This document shows, piece by piece, positions 39,435-46,402 of a DNA stretch of 48,023 bases. Positions within the stretch are counted from its first letter, which is position 1, and every line of letters begins with the position of its first letter. The translations under genes were made by a program, and so were the position numbers. Below the pieces are notes generated by a model. That model did not search any database. It had not been told where the DNA came from and saw only the letters and a list, made by a program, of their open reading frames with translations. The stretch is from Prevotella sp. (GTDB lineage Bacteria > Bacteroidota > Bacteroidia > Bacteroidales > Bacteroidaceae). The DNA lies in NCBI GenBank assembly GCA_017470055.1, contig JAFUFD010000087.1:117467-165489 (forward strand), in the 5' to 3' direction.

Positions 39435-40363
39435 GAAGTCTCTGGGCTGTCGAGAAAATCATCTTTGCATATATCGCCTTTACCGTTTTATTAATGGTCT
39501 GCTTTTGGGACAAGCAGGTGAACATCGCCCAGATGTTGGTGATGCGTTTGGAAATGGTGCTTATCATTCTGGCGATGTGGATGCTCTATTGCTGGCGACC
39601 TTGTAAACTGACACGCCTCTTGCGGGTAACGGCTTTGATGCTGACACTGTCGTGGTTCTACCCCGACACCTACGAGGTGAACCGGGTATTGCCTAACCTT
39701 GACCACCTCTTTGCGGGATGGGAGCAGCAACTCTTTGGATGCCAGCCCTCCCTGCTTTTCTCACAGGTGTGCCCTTGGGGATGGTTCTCTGAGTTGATGT
39801 GCTTAGGCTATGTCAGTTACTTTCCTTTGATGGTGACGATCCTGCTCTTTTATTTCTTTAAGCGTTATGAGGAGTTCGGCATGGCTTCCTTTGTGCTGAT
39901 TACCTCCTTTTTCATCTACTACACCATCTTCGCCATCCTCCCTGTCACGGGGCCACAGTTCTATTATCTTGCCGTGGGCACTGACAAGATTGCAGCAGGT
40001 ATCTTTCCTAATCTGACCGATTATTTCCTGACACATAGTGAGCGCATGGCTGCGCCAGGATGGAGCGATGGTTTCTGGTATCACATGCTGGACATCACCC
40101 ATGATGCGGGAGAACGCCCTACGGCAGCCTTCCCCAGCAGCCATGTGGGAGTGACTACTGTTATCATGCTACTTGCTGCCCACACCCGCAACAAGACACT
40201 TTTCTTCACTATGCTTCCGTTCTTTGTTCTGATGTGTTTTTCCACTGTCTATATCTACGCACACTATGCCATCGATGCCATTGCAGGGCTACTGACTGGT
40301 AGCGTAATCTATGTGGTACTCCGCTATAGGGCAAAAAAAAATGGAACTCCGCTGAGTTCCTAA
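39431..40363 (+). CDS. PAP2-superfamily membrane enzyme, PAP2_3 / Aur1-like
   Basis: The protein has 310 residues with about six membrane segments. The PAP2 phosphotransferase motifs are FPSSHVG (234-240) and AHYAIDAIAG with His278 and Asp282. The arrangement, with GERPTAAFPSSH and YIYAHYAIDA, is that of the PAP2_3 subgroup, which includes the inositol-phosphorylceramide synthase Aur1, rather than simple phosphatidate phosphatases. It probably hydrolyses or transfers a phospho-head group on a membrane lipid. The ATG overlaps the preceding stop (ATGA). The last codons contain a nine-A tract (40333-40341) and one arm of a hairpin that acts as a terminator on the opposite strand. Confidence 0.85.
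   Translation: MRSLWAVEKIIFAYIAFTVLLMVCFWDKQVNIAQMLVMRLEMVLIILAMWMLYCWRPCKLTRLLRVTALMLTLSWFYPDTYEVNRVLPNLDHLFAGWEQQLFGCQPSLLFSQVCPWGWFSELMCLGYVSYFPLMVTILLFYFFKRYEEFGMASFVLITSFFIYYTIFAILPVTGPQFYYLAVGTDKIAAGIFPNLTDYFLTHSERMAAPGWSDGFWYHMLDITHDAGERPTAAFPSSHVGVTTVIMLLAAHTRNKTLFFTMLPFFVLMCFSTVYIYAHYAIDAIAGLLTGSVIYVVLRYRAKKNGTPLSS
40333..40360 (-). terminator. Strong minus-strand terminator within the 3' end of the PAP2 gene
   Basis: GGAACTC (40343-40349) pairs with GAGTTCC (40354-40360). On the minus strand this is followed by A and nine T (40341-40333). No annotated minus-strand gene lies upstream; it would end the candidate RNA starting near 40403. On the plus strand the hairpin is followed only by TAAAATCTTT. 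Confidence 0.75.
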
Positions 40364-40403
40364 AATCTTTGTTAACCTTAAATCTAATACTATGAAAAAC
40401 ACA
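40333..40403 (-). ncRNA. Candidate small RNA, antisense to the PAP2 3' end
   Basis: A full promoter on the minus strand, TTG (40436-40434), 19 bp, TATCTTTG (40414-40407), points left and lies about 45 bases before the hairpin with nine T. The predicted RNA is about 70 nt: an A/U-rich 5' part and a terminator stem. Its last 31 bases are complementary to the end of the PAP2 message. No convincing ORF fits inside. Expression is inferred. Confidence 0.5.
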
Positions 40404-40406
40404 TTG

Positions 40407-40436
40407 CAAAGATACGAACATTCTGAAAATCTGCAA
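40407..40436 (-). promoter_or_regulatory. Minus-strand promoter upstream of the candidate small RNA
   Basis: TTG, a 19-bp spacer and TATCTTTG match both Bacteroidota promoter elements at the preferred spacing, with no protein gene following on that strand. Confidence 0.65.
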
Positions 40437-40516
40437 GTTCTGAGTGAGAAATTTTTCTGTGTCCGCACACTTTCTTGACATAAATCAACCAAAAGGAACG
40501 AATTTCAACGAAAAAA

Positions 40517-40548
40517 TTTGGTTAGTTGCAAATTAATTCCTACCTTTG
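40517..40548 (+). promoter_or_regulatory. greA promoter (full consensus)
   Basis: TTTG (40517-40520), a 20-bp spacer and TACCTTTG (40541-40548). Transcription should begin near 40553, giving a leader of about 90 nt. Confidence 0.85.
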
Positions 40549-40579
40549 CAACCGATAACTAATACAAAATAGCAAGTGG

Positions 40580-40618
40580 GGATTTCGACATATCTGCGTC
40601 GGAATTCTTTATTTTTTT
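40580..40618 (+). terminator. Intrinsic terminator inside the greA leader (possible attenuator)
   Basis: GGATTTCGAC (40580-40589) pairs with GTCGGAATTC (40598-40607), ten pairs including two wobbles, over an 8-nt loop, and TTTATTTTTTT follows at once. It lies downstream of the greA promoter and 23 bases before the greA ATG, so some transcripts would stop as a leader RNA of about 65 nt. Confidence 0.75.
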
Positions 40619-40641
40619 GAACAAATAAAAATTAGATAAGT

Positions 40642-41109
40642 ATGGCTTATATGTCACAAGAAGGCTACGACAAGTTAGTAGCCGAACTACAACGCTTGGA
40701 GAGTGTGGAGCGTCCTAAGGCTTCCGCAGCCATAGCAGAGGCTCGCGACAAAGGCGACCTGAGTGAGAATAGTGAATACGATGCCGCTAAGGAGGCACAG
40801 GCACATCTGGAGGACAAGATCAACCAGTTGAAGGTGACTATCTCAGAGGCAAAGATTGTAGACACCTCCCGTTTGAGCACAGACTCTGTACAGATTCTGA
40901 CGAAGGTGGAGATGACCAACCTCACGACCAAGGCGAAGATGTCGTACACCATCGTCAGTGAGAATGAGGCAGACCTCCGTGCGGGTAAGATTTCCATCAA
41001 GACCCCTATCGCCCAAGGGCTATTGGGCAAGAAGGTTGGTGACGAGGTGGAGATTCAAATTCCACGTGGCACTATCAAACTCCGCATAGAGAATATCAGC
41101 ATCGCTTAG
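40642..41109 (+). CDS. greA: Transcription elongation factor GreA
   Basis: The 155-residue protein is of typical GreA length. The N-terminal coiled coil (about 1-75) carries the tip ARDKGDLSENSEYDAAKEAQ (34-53) with the acidic residues that enter the RNA polymerase secondary channel. The C-terminal FKBP-like domain contains SYTIVSENEADLRAGKIS and GLLGKKVGDEVEI. It rescues backtracked RNA polymerase by stimulating transcript cleavage. It is preceded by a consensus promoter and a leader terminator, and followed after 28 bases by a HIT-family gene with no promoter of its own, so the two are cotranscribed. Confidence 0.97.
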   Translation: MAYMSQEGYDKLVAELQRLESVERPKASAAIAEARDKGDLSENSEYDAAKEAQAHLEDKINQLKVTISEAKIVDTSRLSTDSVQILTKVEMTNLTTKAKMSYTIVSENEADLRAGKISIKTPIAQGLLGKKVGDEVEIQIPRGTIKLRIENISIA

Positions 41110-41137
41110 TTCTGTTCATCGTTAAAAATTCATCGTT

Positions 41138-41530
41138 ATGGATATTTTCAGTAAAATCGCAGCGGGTGAGATTCCCAGTTACAAATGTGCAGAAACACCA
41201 GAATTCTATGCGTTTCTGGATATCAACCCGTTAGTAAAGGGTCACACCCTGGTGATTCCTCGTCGGGAGGTTGACTATTTCTTCGATATGGACGATGACG
41301 AGTTGGCTCGCTACCAGCAATTTGCGAAGCGGGTCGCTATCGCTATCAAGAAAGCATTCCCCTGTCGGAAAGTGGCACAGGTGGTATTAGGATTGGAAGT
41401 TGCCCATGCACACATTCACCTGATTCCCATGCAGAGCGAGGCTGATGCCGATTTCCGCAAAGAGAAACTGAAACTCACAGAGGAAGGGTTTAGGGAGATT
41501 GCCGAGAAGATACAAAAAGCGTTTGAGTAA
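41138..41530 (+). CDS. HIT-family (histidine-triad) protein
   Basis: The 130-residue cytoplasmic protein has the histidine triad HAHIHL (His90, His92, His94) and the upstream family elements IFSKIAAGEIPSYK and NPLVKGHTLVIPRREV. HIT proteins of this group hydrolyse adenosine phosphoramidates or related nucleotides; the true substrate is unknown. It is cotranscribed with greA. The end of the gene forms one arm of a terminator, with the stop codon TAA in the loop. Confidence 0.92.
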   Translation: MDIFSKIAAGEIPSYKCAETPEFYAFLDINPLVKGHTLVIPRREVDYFFDMDDDELARYQQFAKRVAIAIKKAFPCRKVAQVVLGLEVAHAHIHLIPMQSEADADFRKEKLKLTEEGFREIAEKIQKAFE

Positions 41531-41550
41531 CCTCAAACGCTTTCCTTTTT
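41516..41550. terminator. Bidirectional terminator between the HIT gene and manC
   Basis: A perfect 12-bp stem (AAAGCGTTTGAG at 41516-41527 with 41532-41543) and a TAAC loop are followed by CCTTTTT on the plus strand and TTGTAT on the minus strand. It serves convergent genes and overlaps the end of the HIT gene. Confidence 0.88.
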
Positions 41551-42655
41551 ATACGTAATCCTCCCCATATTTCATTCGTACCTCATTCACATATTTTCGT
41601 ACGAGTGCTGAGGAGTCACCTTTCTTACAAATCAGCAGCACGTTATCATTCTCTGCCACGATATAACCATCAAGTCCGTTGATGACTCCCAACCTGCCTT
41701 TCGGCAGTTTGATAACGTTATTGTGTGAGTCCTCCAGCATCACTTCCGAGTCAACCACCACATTGTCACCCTCGCCCCTGCTCAAATACTCATAGAGCGC
41801 ATGCCATGTTCCTAAGTCTGCCCATCCGAAATCGCAGTTCATGACACATACATTTTCCCCATGTTCCAAAACGCCTTGGTCTATAGATAAATTGGGATAT
41901 GAGGGATAGTTCTCATTGACAAATGCCATCTCTTCCTCGATGGTGATGTCCAGACGATTGTTGTCAAAGCGGTTCAGCACTTCTGGGAACAACTGACGGA
42001 AACACTGGTTCAAGTAATGGGCATTGGCAAGGATAATACCTGTGTTCCAAAGGAACTCTCCACTATCCATAAACATCTGAGCGAAGTCACGTTCCGGTTT
42101 TTCTACAAACGACTTCACGGTATATATTTTGGCAATCTTTGCACGTTCAGGTATGATAATATCACCTTTTTGGATATAACCGTAACCTGGTTCCGGACGG
42201 GAAGGCTGTACACCCAGTGTCAGCAGGTTGTTATGTCGTGAGACGAAATAGAACGCCTCTTCAAGATTCATGTAGAAAGCCTCTTCGTTTAGCACCAGTT
42301 GGTCGCTGGGAGTGATGATGACATTGGCATCCGTATCCCTTCTACATACTCGCATGTTAGCCCATGCGACACTGGGAGCCGTCCCCCTATTCACGGGCTC
42401 TATCATCAGATTCTCCTCATGCAGGTCAGGAAGTTGCTCTCTGACGATAGGAGCATACTCCTTGTTGGTGCAGATGAACACATTCCTTTTGGGTAAGATT
42501 TTGGCAAAACGGTCGAAAGTCTGTTGCAACTGCGTACGCCCCATGCCAAAGAAGTCGATAAATTGCTTGGGCTTCTCATCTCTGCTGCAGGGCCATAGGC
42601 GCTTACCCTTTCCACCAGCGAGAATAATACAATAGTTGTCCTTAATAATTTCCAT
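41549..42655 (-). CDS. manC: Mannose-1-phosphate guanylyltransferase
   Basis: The 368-residue cytoplasmic nucleotidyltransferase has the signature CIILAGGKGKRLWPCSRDEKPKQF (residues 9-32, start AGGKGKRLWP), followed by IEPVNRGTAPSVAWA, ITPSDQLV, FVEKPERD and GEFLWNTGI. It makes GDP-mannose from mannose 1-phosphate and GTP for surface glycans, including GDP-fucose made from it. It lacks the C-terminal isomerase domain of fused ManC/AlgA proteins. It is a single-gene unit ending at a bidirectional terminator. Confidence 0.93.
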   Translation of the reverse strand: MEIIKDNYCIILAGGKGKRLWPCSRDEKPKQFIDFFGMGRTQLQQTFDRFAKILPKRNVFICTNKEYAPIVREQLPDLHEENLMIEPVNRGTAPSVAWANMRVCRRDTDANVIITPSDQLVLNEEAFYMNLEEAFYFVSRHNNLLTLGVQPSRPEPGYGYIQKGDIIIPERAKIAKIYTVKSFVEKPERDFAQMFMDSGEFLWNTGIILANAHYLNQCFRQLFPEVLNRFDNNRLDITIEEEMAFVNENYPSYPNLSIDQGVLEHGENVCVMNCDFGWADLGTWHALYEYLSRGEGDNVVVDSEVMLEDSHNNVIKLPKGRLGVINGLDGYIVAENDNVLLICKKGDSSALVRKYVNEVRMKYGEDYV

Positions 42656-42684
42656 AAGAATTAGATTTAGTCTTTATTTTGCTA

Positions 42685-42715
42685 CGAAGATACGAAAAAT
42701 ACTCATATCCTCCAA
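42685..42715 (-). promoter_or_regulatory. manC promoter
   Basis: On the minus strand TTG (42715-42713), a 20-bp spacer and TATCTTCG (42692-42685, one mismatch to TAnnTTTG), 29 bases before the ATG. Confidence 0.6.
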
Positions 42716-42762
42716 GGAAAAGATAGAAAAATCAAGAAAAAATAAAAATTTTCAATCATCAA

Positions 42763-42794
42763 TTGTCAATTCTCAATTATTATTTGTATCTTTG
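42763..42794 (+). promoter_or_regulatory. tRNA-Leu(CAA) promoter
   Basis: TTG (42763-42765), a 21-bp spacer and TATCTTTG (42787-42794). The leader contains a small hairpin (CCGAAAT at 42799-42805 with ATTTCGG at 42812-42818) and a second TATTTTTG box at 42826-42833 nearer the tRNA. Confidence 0.7.
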
Positions 42795-42846
42795 CAGCCG
42801 AAATTTAAAGATTTCGGTTTTGCACTATTTTTGCATTTGCTTTTGA

Positions 42847-42928
42847 GCCCAGATGGCGGAATCGGTAGACGCGCTGGTCTCAAACACCAGTGGGGCAACC
42901 CATCCCGGTTCGAGCCCGGGTCTGGGTA
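42847..42928 (+). tRNA. tRNA-Leu, anticodon CAA
   Basis: It folds as a class II tRNA: acceptor GCCCAGA with TCTGGGT, anticodon loop CTCAAAC (anticodon CAA, reads UUG), a long variable arm TGGGGCAACCCA, and T arm CCCGG-TTCGAGC-CCGGG. The discriminator base is A (42928), as usual for Leu. CCA is not encoded. Confidence 0.95.
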
Positions 42929-42945
42929 CTAGGTTCAAAAAGCAT

Positions 42946-42983
42946 CCCTTGCAAGAGCACTCTTGCAAGGGCTTTTTTATTTT
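42946..42983 (+). terminator. Intrinsic terminator after tRNA-Leu(CAA)
   Basis: A perfect 12-bp inverted repeat (CCCTTGCAAGAG at 42946-42957 with 42960-42971) is followed by CTTTTTTATTTT. Confidence 0.92.
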
Positions 42984-43028
42984 AAATCCTCGTCACCAGA
43001 AAGATTTGTACTGATTCATGTCGACAAT

Positions 43029-44576
43029 CTATATCCCTCTCTCCGCCCAGTCGCCTCGATCAAGACTGCGATAGCCGATAGCCTCGGCGATATGGTGACT
43101 CTGCACATTTTCTGAGTTCTCAAGGTCAGCGATGGTTCGCGCCACTTTGAGAATACGACTATAGGCACGAGCAGAGAGTTTCAGGCGCTGCATTGCCATA
43201 CGAAGCATCTCCATCGACCGTTCGTCAGGCTCAGCATATTCATGCAGCATCTTCTCTGTCATCATTGCATTGGAATGGATACCTGGGTGTCGTCTGAAAC
43301 GCTCCTCTTGAATCTTACGTGCTCGGATAACTCGCTCACGAATAGCCTCACTATTCTCTCCTGGTTGCATCTTAGAGAGTTCTGTAAAGGGTACGGCTTG
43401 TATCTCACAATGGATATCGATACGATCGAGCAAGGGACCACTAATTTTGTTCATATACCTTTGTATCTGACCAGGGGTACAAGCACAGTGATGGGTTGGG
43501 TCACCATAGTAGCCGCAGGGACAAGGATTCATCGAGGCAATAAGCATAAAAGAACAGGGGTATTCCACATTGTACTTAGCGCGGCTAATCGTTATTCTAC
43601 GGTCTTCCAGAGGTTGACGAAGAACTTCAAGGACACTACGTGACAATTCTGGCATCTCGTCAAGAAAAAGCACACCATTATGTGCCAATGAGATCTCTCC
43701 AGGCTGGGGATTATTGCCCCCTCCCACTAGTGCCACTTGTGAGATGGTATGATGAGGGGCTCGGAAGGGACGTTGGGAAATGAGACTTGTATCACGCGAC
43801 AATTTACCTGCTACGCTATGGATTTGGGTGGTCTCCAGACTCTCACTCAAGGATAAAGGCGGTAAAATGCTTGGCAATCTTTTGGCAAGCATAGACTTAC
43901 CAGATCCTGGAGGACCTATCATAATGAGATTGTGTCCACCAGCAGCCGCTACTTCTAAGGCGCGCTTGACACTCTCTTGTCCTCGTACATCAGAGAAATC
44001 GAGTTCAAAGACATCCTGTTGCTCATAGAACTCCTTGCGTGTGTCTATTTTCGTCGGTTCTCCTCTAGAACTACCGTTAAAGAAACGGACGACATCCATC
44101 AGCGTTTCCATACCATAGACCTCCACATTATTTACTACAGCAGCCTCCCGGATATTCTGGATGGGAACGATGAGCCCTTTGAAATGCTCTGCACGTGCTT
44201 TAATGGCAATGGGAAGTGCGCCACGCACAGGTTGCAACCTACCATCCAGTCCCAGTTCTCCTACCATCATATACTCTTTGAGGTGGTCACTCTCAACCTT
44301 GCCGTTAGCCGCTAAGATGCCAATGGCAAGTGGGAGATCATAGCCACTTCCTTCCTTTTTGATGTCTGCAGGAGAAAGATTCACAGTGATATCCATCACA
44401 GGCATCTTTAAACCATTATTCAAAAGAGCCGCCTTGATACGGTCGTAACTCTCTTTCACAGCAGTATCCGCAAGACCCGTCAGATGAAACTGAACGCCTC
44501 GCGACATACTTATCTCCACTTTTACCGTATTGACTTCCAGTCCATTGACGGCAGCACAAAATGTATTTACCAGCAT
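43029..44576 (-). CDS. comM: YifB/ComM-family Mg-chelatase-like AAA+ ATPase
   Basis: The protein has 515 residues from the ATG at 44576 (MLVNTFCAAVNGLEV), the usual family start; a longer in-frame ORF crosses the promoter. An N-terminal Lon-like fold (about 1-165, with GLADTAVKESYDRI) precedes the AAA+ core: Walker A GPPGSGKS (221-228), Walker B GVLFLDEMPE, and the Mg-chelatase signature MNPCPCGYYGD with its Cys pair. A C-terminal helical lid follows. ComM is a hexameric helicase that extends branch migration during natural transformation. It stands alone and is divergent from the BASS-type transporter gene. Confidence 0.93.
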   Translation of the reverse strand: MLVNTFCAAVNGLEVNTVKVEISMSRGVQFHLTGLADTAVKESYDRIKAALLNNGLKMPVMDITVNLSPADIKKEGSGYDLPLAIGILAANGKVESDHLKEYMMVGELGLDGRLQPVRGALPIAIKARAEHFKGLIVPIQNIREAAVVNNVEVYGMETLMDVVRFFNGSSRGEPTKIDTRKEFYEQQDVFELDFSDVRGQESVKRALEVAAAGGHNLIMIGPPGSGKSMLAKRLPSILPPLSLSESLETTQIHSVAGKLSRDTSLISQRPFRAPHHTISQVALVGGGNNPQPGEISLAHNGVLFLDEMPELSRSVLEVLRQPLEDRRITISRAKYNVEYPCSFMLIASMNPCPCGYYGDPTHHCACTPGQIQRYMNKISGPLLDRIDIHCEIQAVPFTELSKMQPGENSEAIRERVIRARKIQEERFRRHPGIHSNAMMTEKMLHEYAEPDERSMEMLRMAMQRLKLSARAYSRILKVARTIADLENSENVQSHHIAEAIGYRSLDRGDWAERGI

Positions 44577-44624
44577 ATTGCAATGAATAATCTTGTTGAA
44601 TAATTGATTCAAAAGATTCTGGTA

Positions 44625-44632
44625 CAAAGGTA
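44625..44632 (-). promoter_or_regulatory. comM promoter, -7 box
   Basis: TACCTTTG on the minus strand is 48 bases before the ATG at 44576 and 22 bp from the divergent box at 44655. Confidence 0.7.
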
Positions 44633-44654
44633 ATAATATTTTTAAATAATTCAC

Positions 44655-44662
44655 TATCTTTG
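44655..44662 (+). promoter_or_regulatory. Promoter of the BASS transporter and HAD genes, -7 box
   Basis: TATCTTTG lies 21 bases before the ATG at 44684. It overlaps an in-frame TTG at 44660 that should not be taken as a start. Confidence 0.7.
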
Positions 44663-44683
44663 CACAAAAATTTGAGAAAAAGC

Positions 44684-45670
44684 ATGGGATTGATACGATT
44701 TTTGAAAGACTGGACACTGCCTACGGCGATTGCCGTAGGAACGGTGAGTTACCTGACTTTCTATTATATTCCACAATTGGACGCACTTGGCGATAGGTTG
44801 AGCCCCGTGTTCGATGTCATCTTCCCACTCTTCGTCTTCCTGACACTCTTCGTGACCTTCTGTAAGGTAGATTTCCACCAGATGCGACCGCATCGTTGGC
44901 ATGTAGGGATTCTGGTGGCACAACTGCTGCTGGTGGGTGTCACGATTCTCGTTATCATCGCAGGACCACAGGCAGGAGGTGACGGTCTGGACATACAAGG
45001 GATGAGCAGCAATAGCGAAAAACTGCTCTGGGAAGCATTACTGACCTGTATTATCGGTCCTTCGGCATCGGCAGCACCTGTGGTGGCGGGAAAACTAGGA
45101 GGAAACATCTCGACCATGACGACCTACACGCTGATCTCGGCGCTTACCTCGGCACTGATGATTCCCTTGGTGTTCCCCATGCTGGAACCAGCAGCCAACG
45201 TGGCTTTTATAGAGGCATTTCTTTTAATCTTGCAGAAGGTGTCAACCGTACTACTATTACCCTTGTTGTTAGGATGGGTGATGCAGCACTATGTGAAAGG
45301 TGTGTGTCAGCGTATCACCGCCATGCCTAATCTGAGTTTCTACTGTTGGGCAATCTCCCTGTCCATCACCACGGGTATTACGGTAAAGAATATAATGCAT
45401 AGCAATGCCTCGTTATGGTTATTAGCAATGATAGCCTTGACCACCTTGATGCTATGTTTCGTACAGTTTGCTATTGGCAGACTGATTGGTAGGCATCTGG
45501 GTGAGGAAATCAATAGCGGACAGGCTTTGTTTCAGAAGAATACAGCATTGAGTATCTGGGTGGCGTATATGTATCTGAATCCTGTTGCCTCGATAGGTGC
45601 AGGGTGTTATGTACTCTGGCAGAATATCATCAATTCAATTGAACTATATGAGGTAAAGGTAAGCAATTAG
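44684..45670 (+). CDS. Bile acid:sodium symporter (BASS)-like membrane transporter
   Basis: The protein has 328 residues with about nine or ten membrane segments. The layout and the C-terminal block GQALFQKNTALSIWVAYMYL are like BASS/SBF-family transporters of Bacteroidota; GPSASAAPVV in the middle may form a substrate or ion site. The substrate is unknown; bile acid, an organic anion or pantoate-like acids are only family possibilities. The start is the ATG at 44684, downstream of the -7 box. The stop codon is directly followed by the ATG of the HAD gene, so the two form an operon. Confidence 0.8.
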   Translation: MGLIRFLKDWTLPTAIAVGTVSYLTFYYIPQLDALGDRLSPVFDVIFPLFVFLTLFVTFCKVDFHQMRPHRWHVGILVAQLLLVGVTILVIIAGPQAGGDGLDIQGMSSNSEKLLWEALLTCIIGPSASAAPVVAGKLGGNISTMTTYTLISALTSALMIPLVFPMLEPAANVAFIEAFLLILQKVSTVLLLPLLLGWVMQHYVKGVCQRITAMPNLSFYCWAISLSITTGITVKNIMHSNASLWLLAMIALTTLMLCFVQFAIGRLIGRHLGEEINSGQALFQKNTALSIWVAYMYLNPVASIGAGCYVLWQNIINSIELYEVKVSN

Positions 45671-46360
45671 ATGGACGAGATAAAAGTTATCGTATTTGAC
45701 GCAGATGATACGCTGTGGGACTGCCAGTCATGGTTTGATGAGGTGGAACAGCGATGCTGTGACTTGTTAAAGCCATGGGCGACGGCACGGGAGGTAAGTG
45801 AAGGACTGTTTGCTACAGAGCATCAAAACTTGCCCCTGACAGGTTATGGCACGAAAGCATTCACACTCTCACTCATCGAAAACGCCATACGGCTGAGCAA
45901 AGGACAACTGACCAGTAATGATGTTATGCGCCTCATCGATATGGGTAAGGAACTGCTGCGATTCCCCACGAAACCATTGCCTGAGGTGCAAGAAACCTTG
46001 GAGGCGCTGTCTGAGTCTCGTCGTTTCCAACTGGTGGTGTTCACCAAAGGAGAACTGATGGATCAAGAGGACAAACTTAGACGGTCAGGGCTAGAACGGT
46101 ATTTCTCACACATGGAAACAGTATCCAACAAGACGGAACGGGAATACCGACAACTGTGCGAGAACCTGGACGTGGCTCCAGAGCAGACGCTGATGGTGGG
46201 CAACTCTTTTCGCAGTGATATCGCCCCAGCCCTCACTGCAGGAGCATGGGCGGCACATATTCCCTATCATGTGGTGTGGGAACTGGAGAAGTCGGAGGAA
46301 TATCCACACGAACGGCTTCACAAGATCGCCCATTTCAACGAGATATTATCTTTGGTATAA
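45671..46360 (+). CDS. HAD-superfamily hydrolase
   Basis: The 229-residue cytoplasmic protein has HAD motif I VIVFDADDT with nucleophile Asp10 and Asp12, motif II VVFTKG (about 122-127), and motif IV VGNSFRSDIAPAL. A helical cap lies between motifs I and II (about 18-95). It is a phosphatase for a small metabolite that cannot be named from sequence. It begins on the base after the BASS-type transporter stop. A -7-like TATCTTTG (46347-46354) within its last codons may serve dapL. Confidence 0.9.
   Translation: MDEIKVIVFDADDTLWDCQSWFDEVEQRCCDLLKPWATAREVSEGLFATEHQNLPLTGYGTKAFTLSLIENAIRLSKGQLTSNDVMRLIDMGKELLRFPTKPLPEVQETLEALSESRRFQLVVFTKGELMDQEDKLRRSGLERYFSHMETVSNKTEREYRQLCENLDVAPEQTLMVGNSFRSDIAPALTAGAWAAHIPYHVVWELEKSEEYPHERLHKIAHFNEILSLV
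46347..46354 (+). promoter_or_regulatory. Possible dapL promoter, -7 box within the HAD gene
   Basis: TATCTTTG lies 48 bases before the dapL ATG, inside the last HAD codons. No -33 TTG is seen, and the coding constraint could explain the match. Confidence 0.35.
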
Positions 46361-46402
46361 CAACACTATCACAATAATAACAACAACAAAACACAAAAGA
46401 CT

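Noticed and set aside
40333-40341. Nine-A tract near the end of the PAP2 gene as a programmed frameshift or phase-variable site
   Set aside because: It affects only the last few residues of a complete protein; its position beside a hairpin is better explained as the T-run of a minus-strand terminator.
40392-40478. 28-codon plus-strand ORF between the PAP2 gene and greA
   Set aside because: It has no recognisable domain or signal, no own promoter, and overlaps the minus-strand promoter signals; chance is the simplest explanation.
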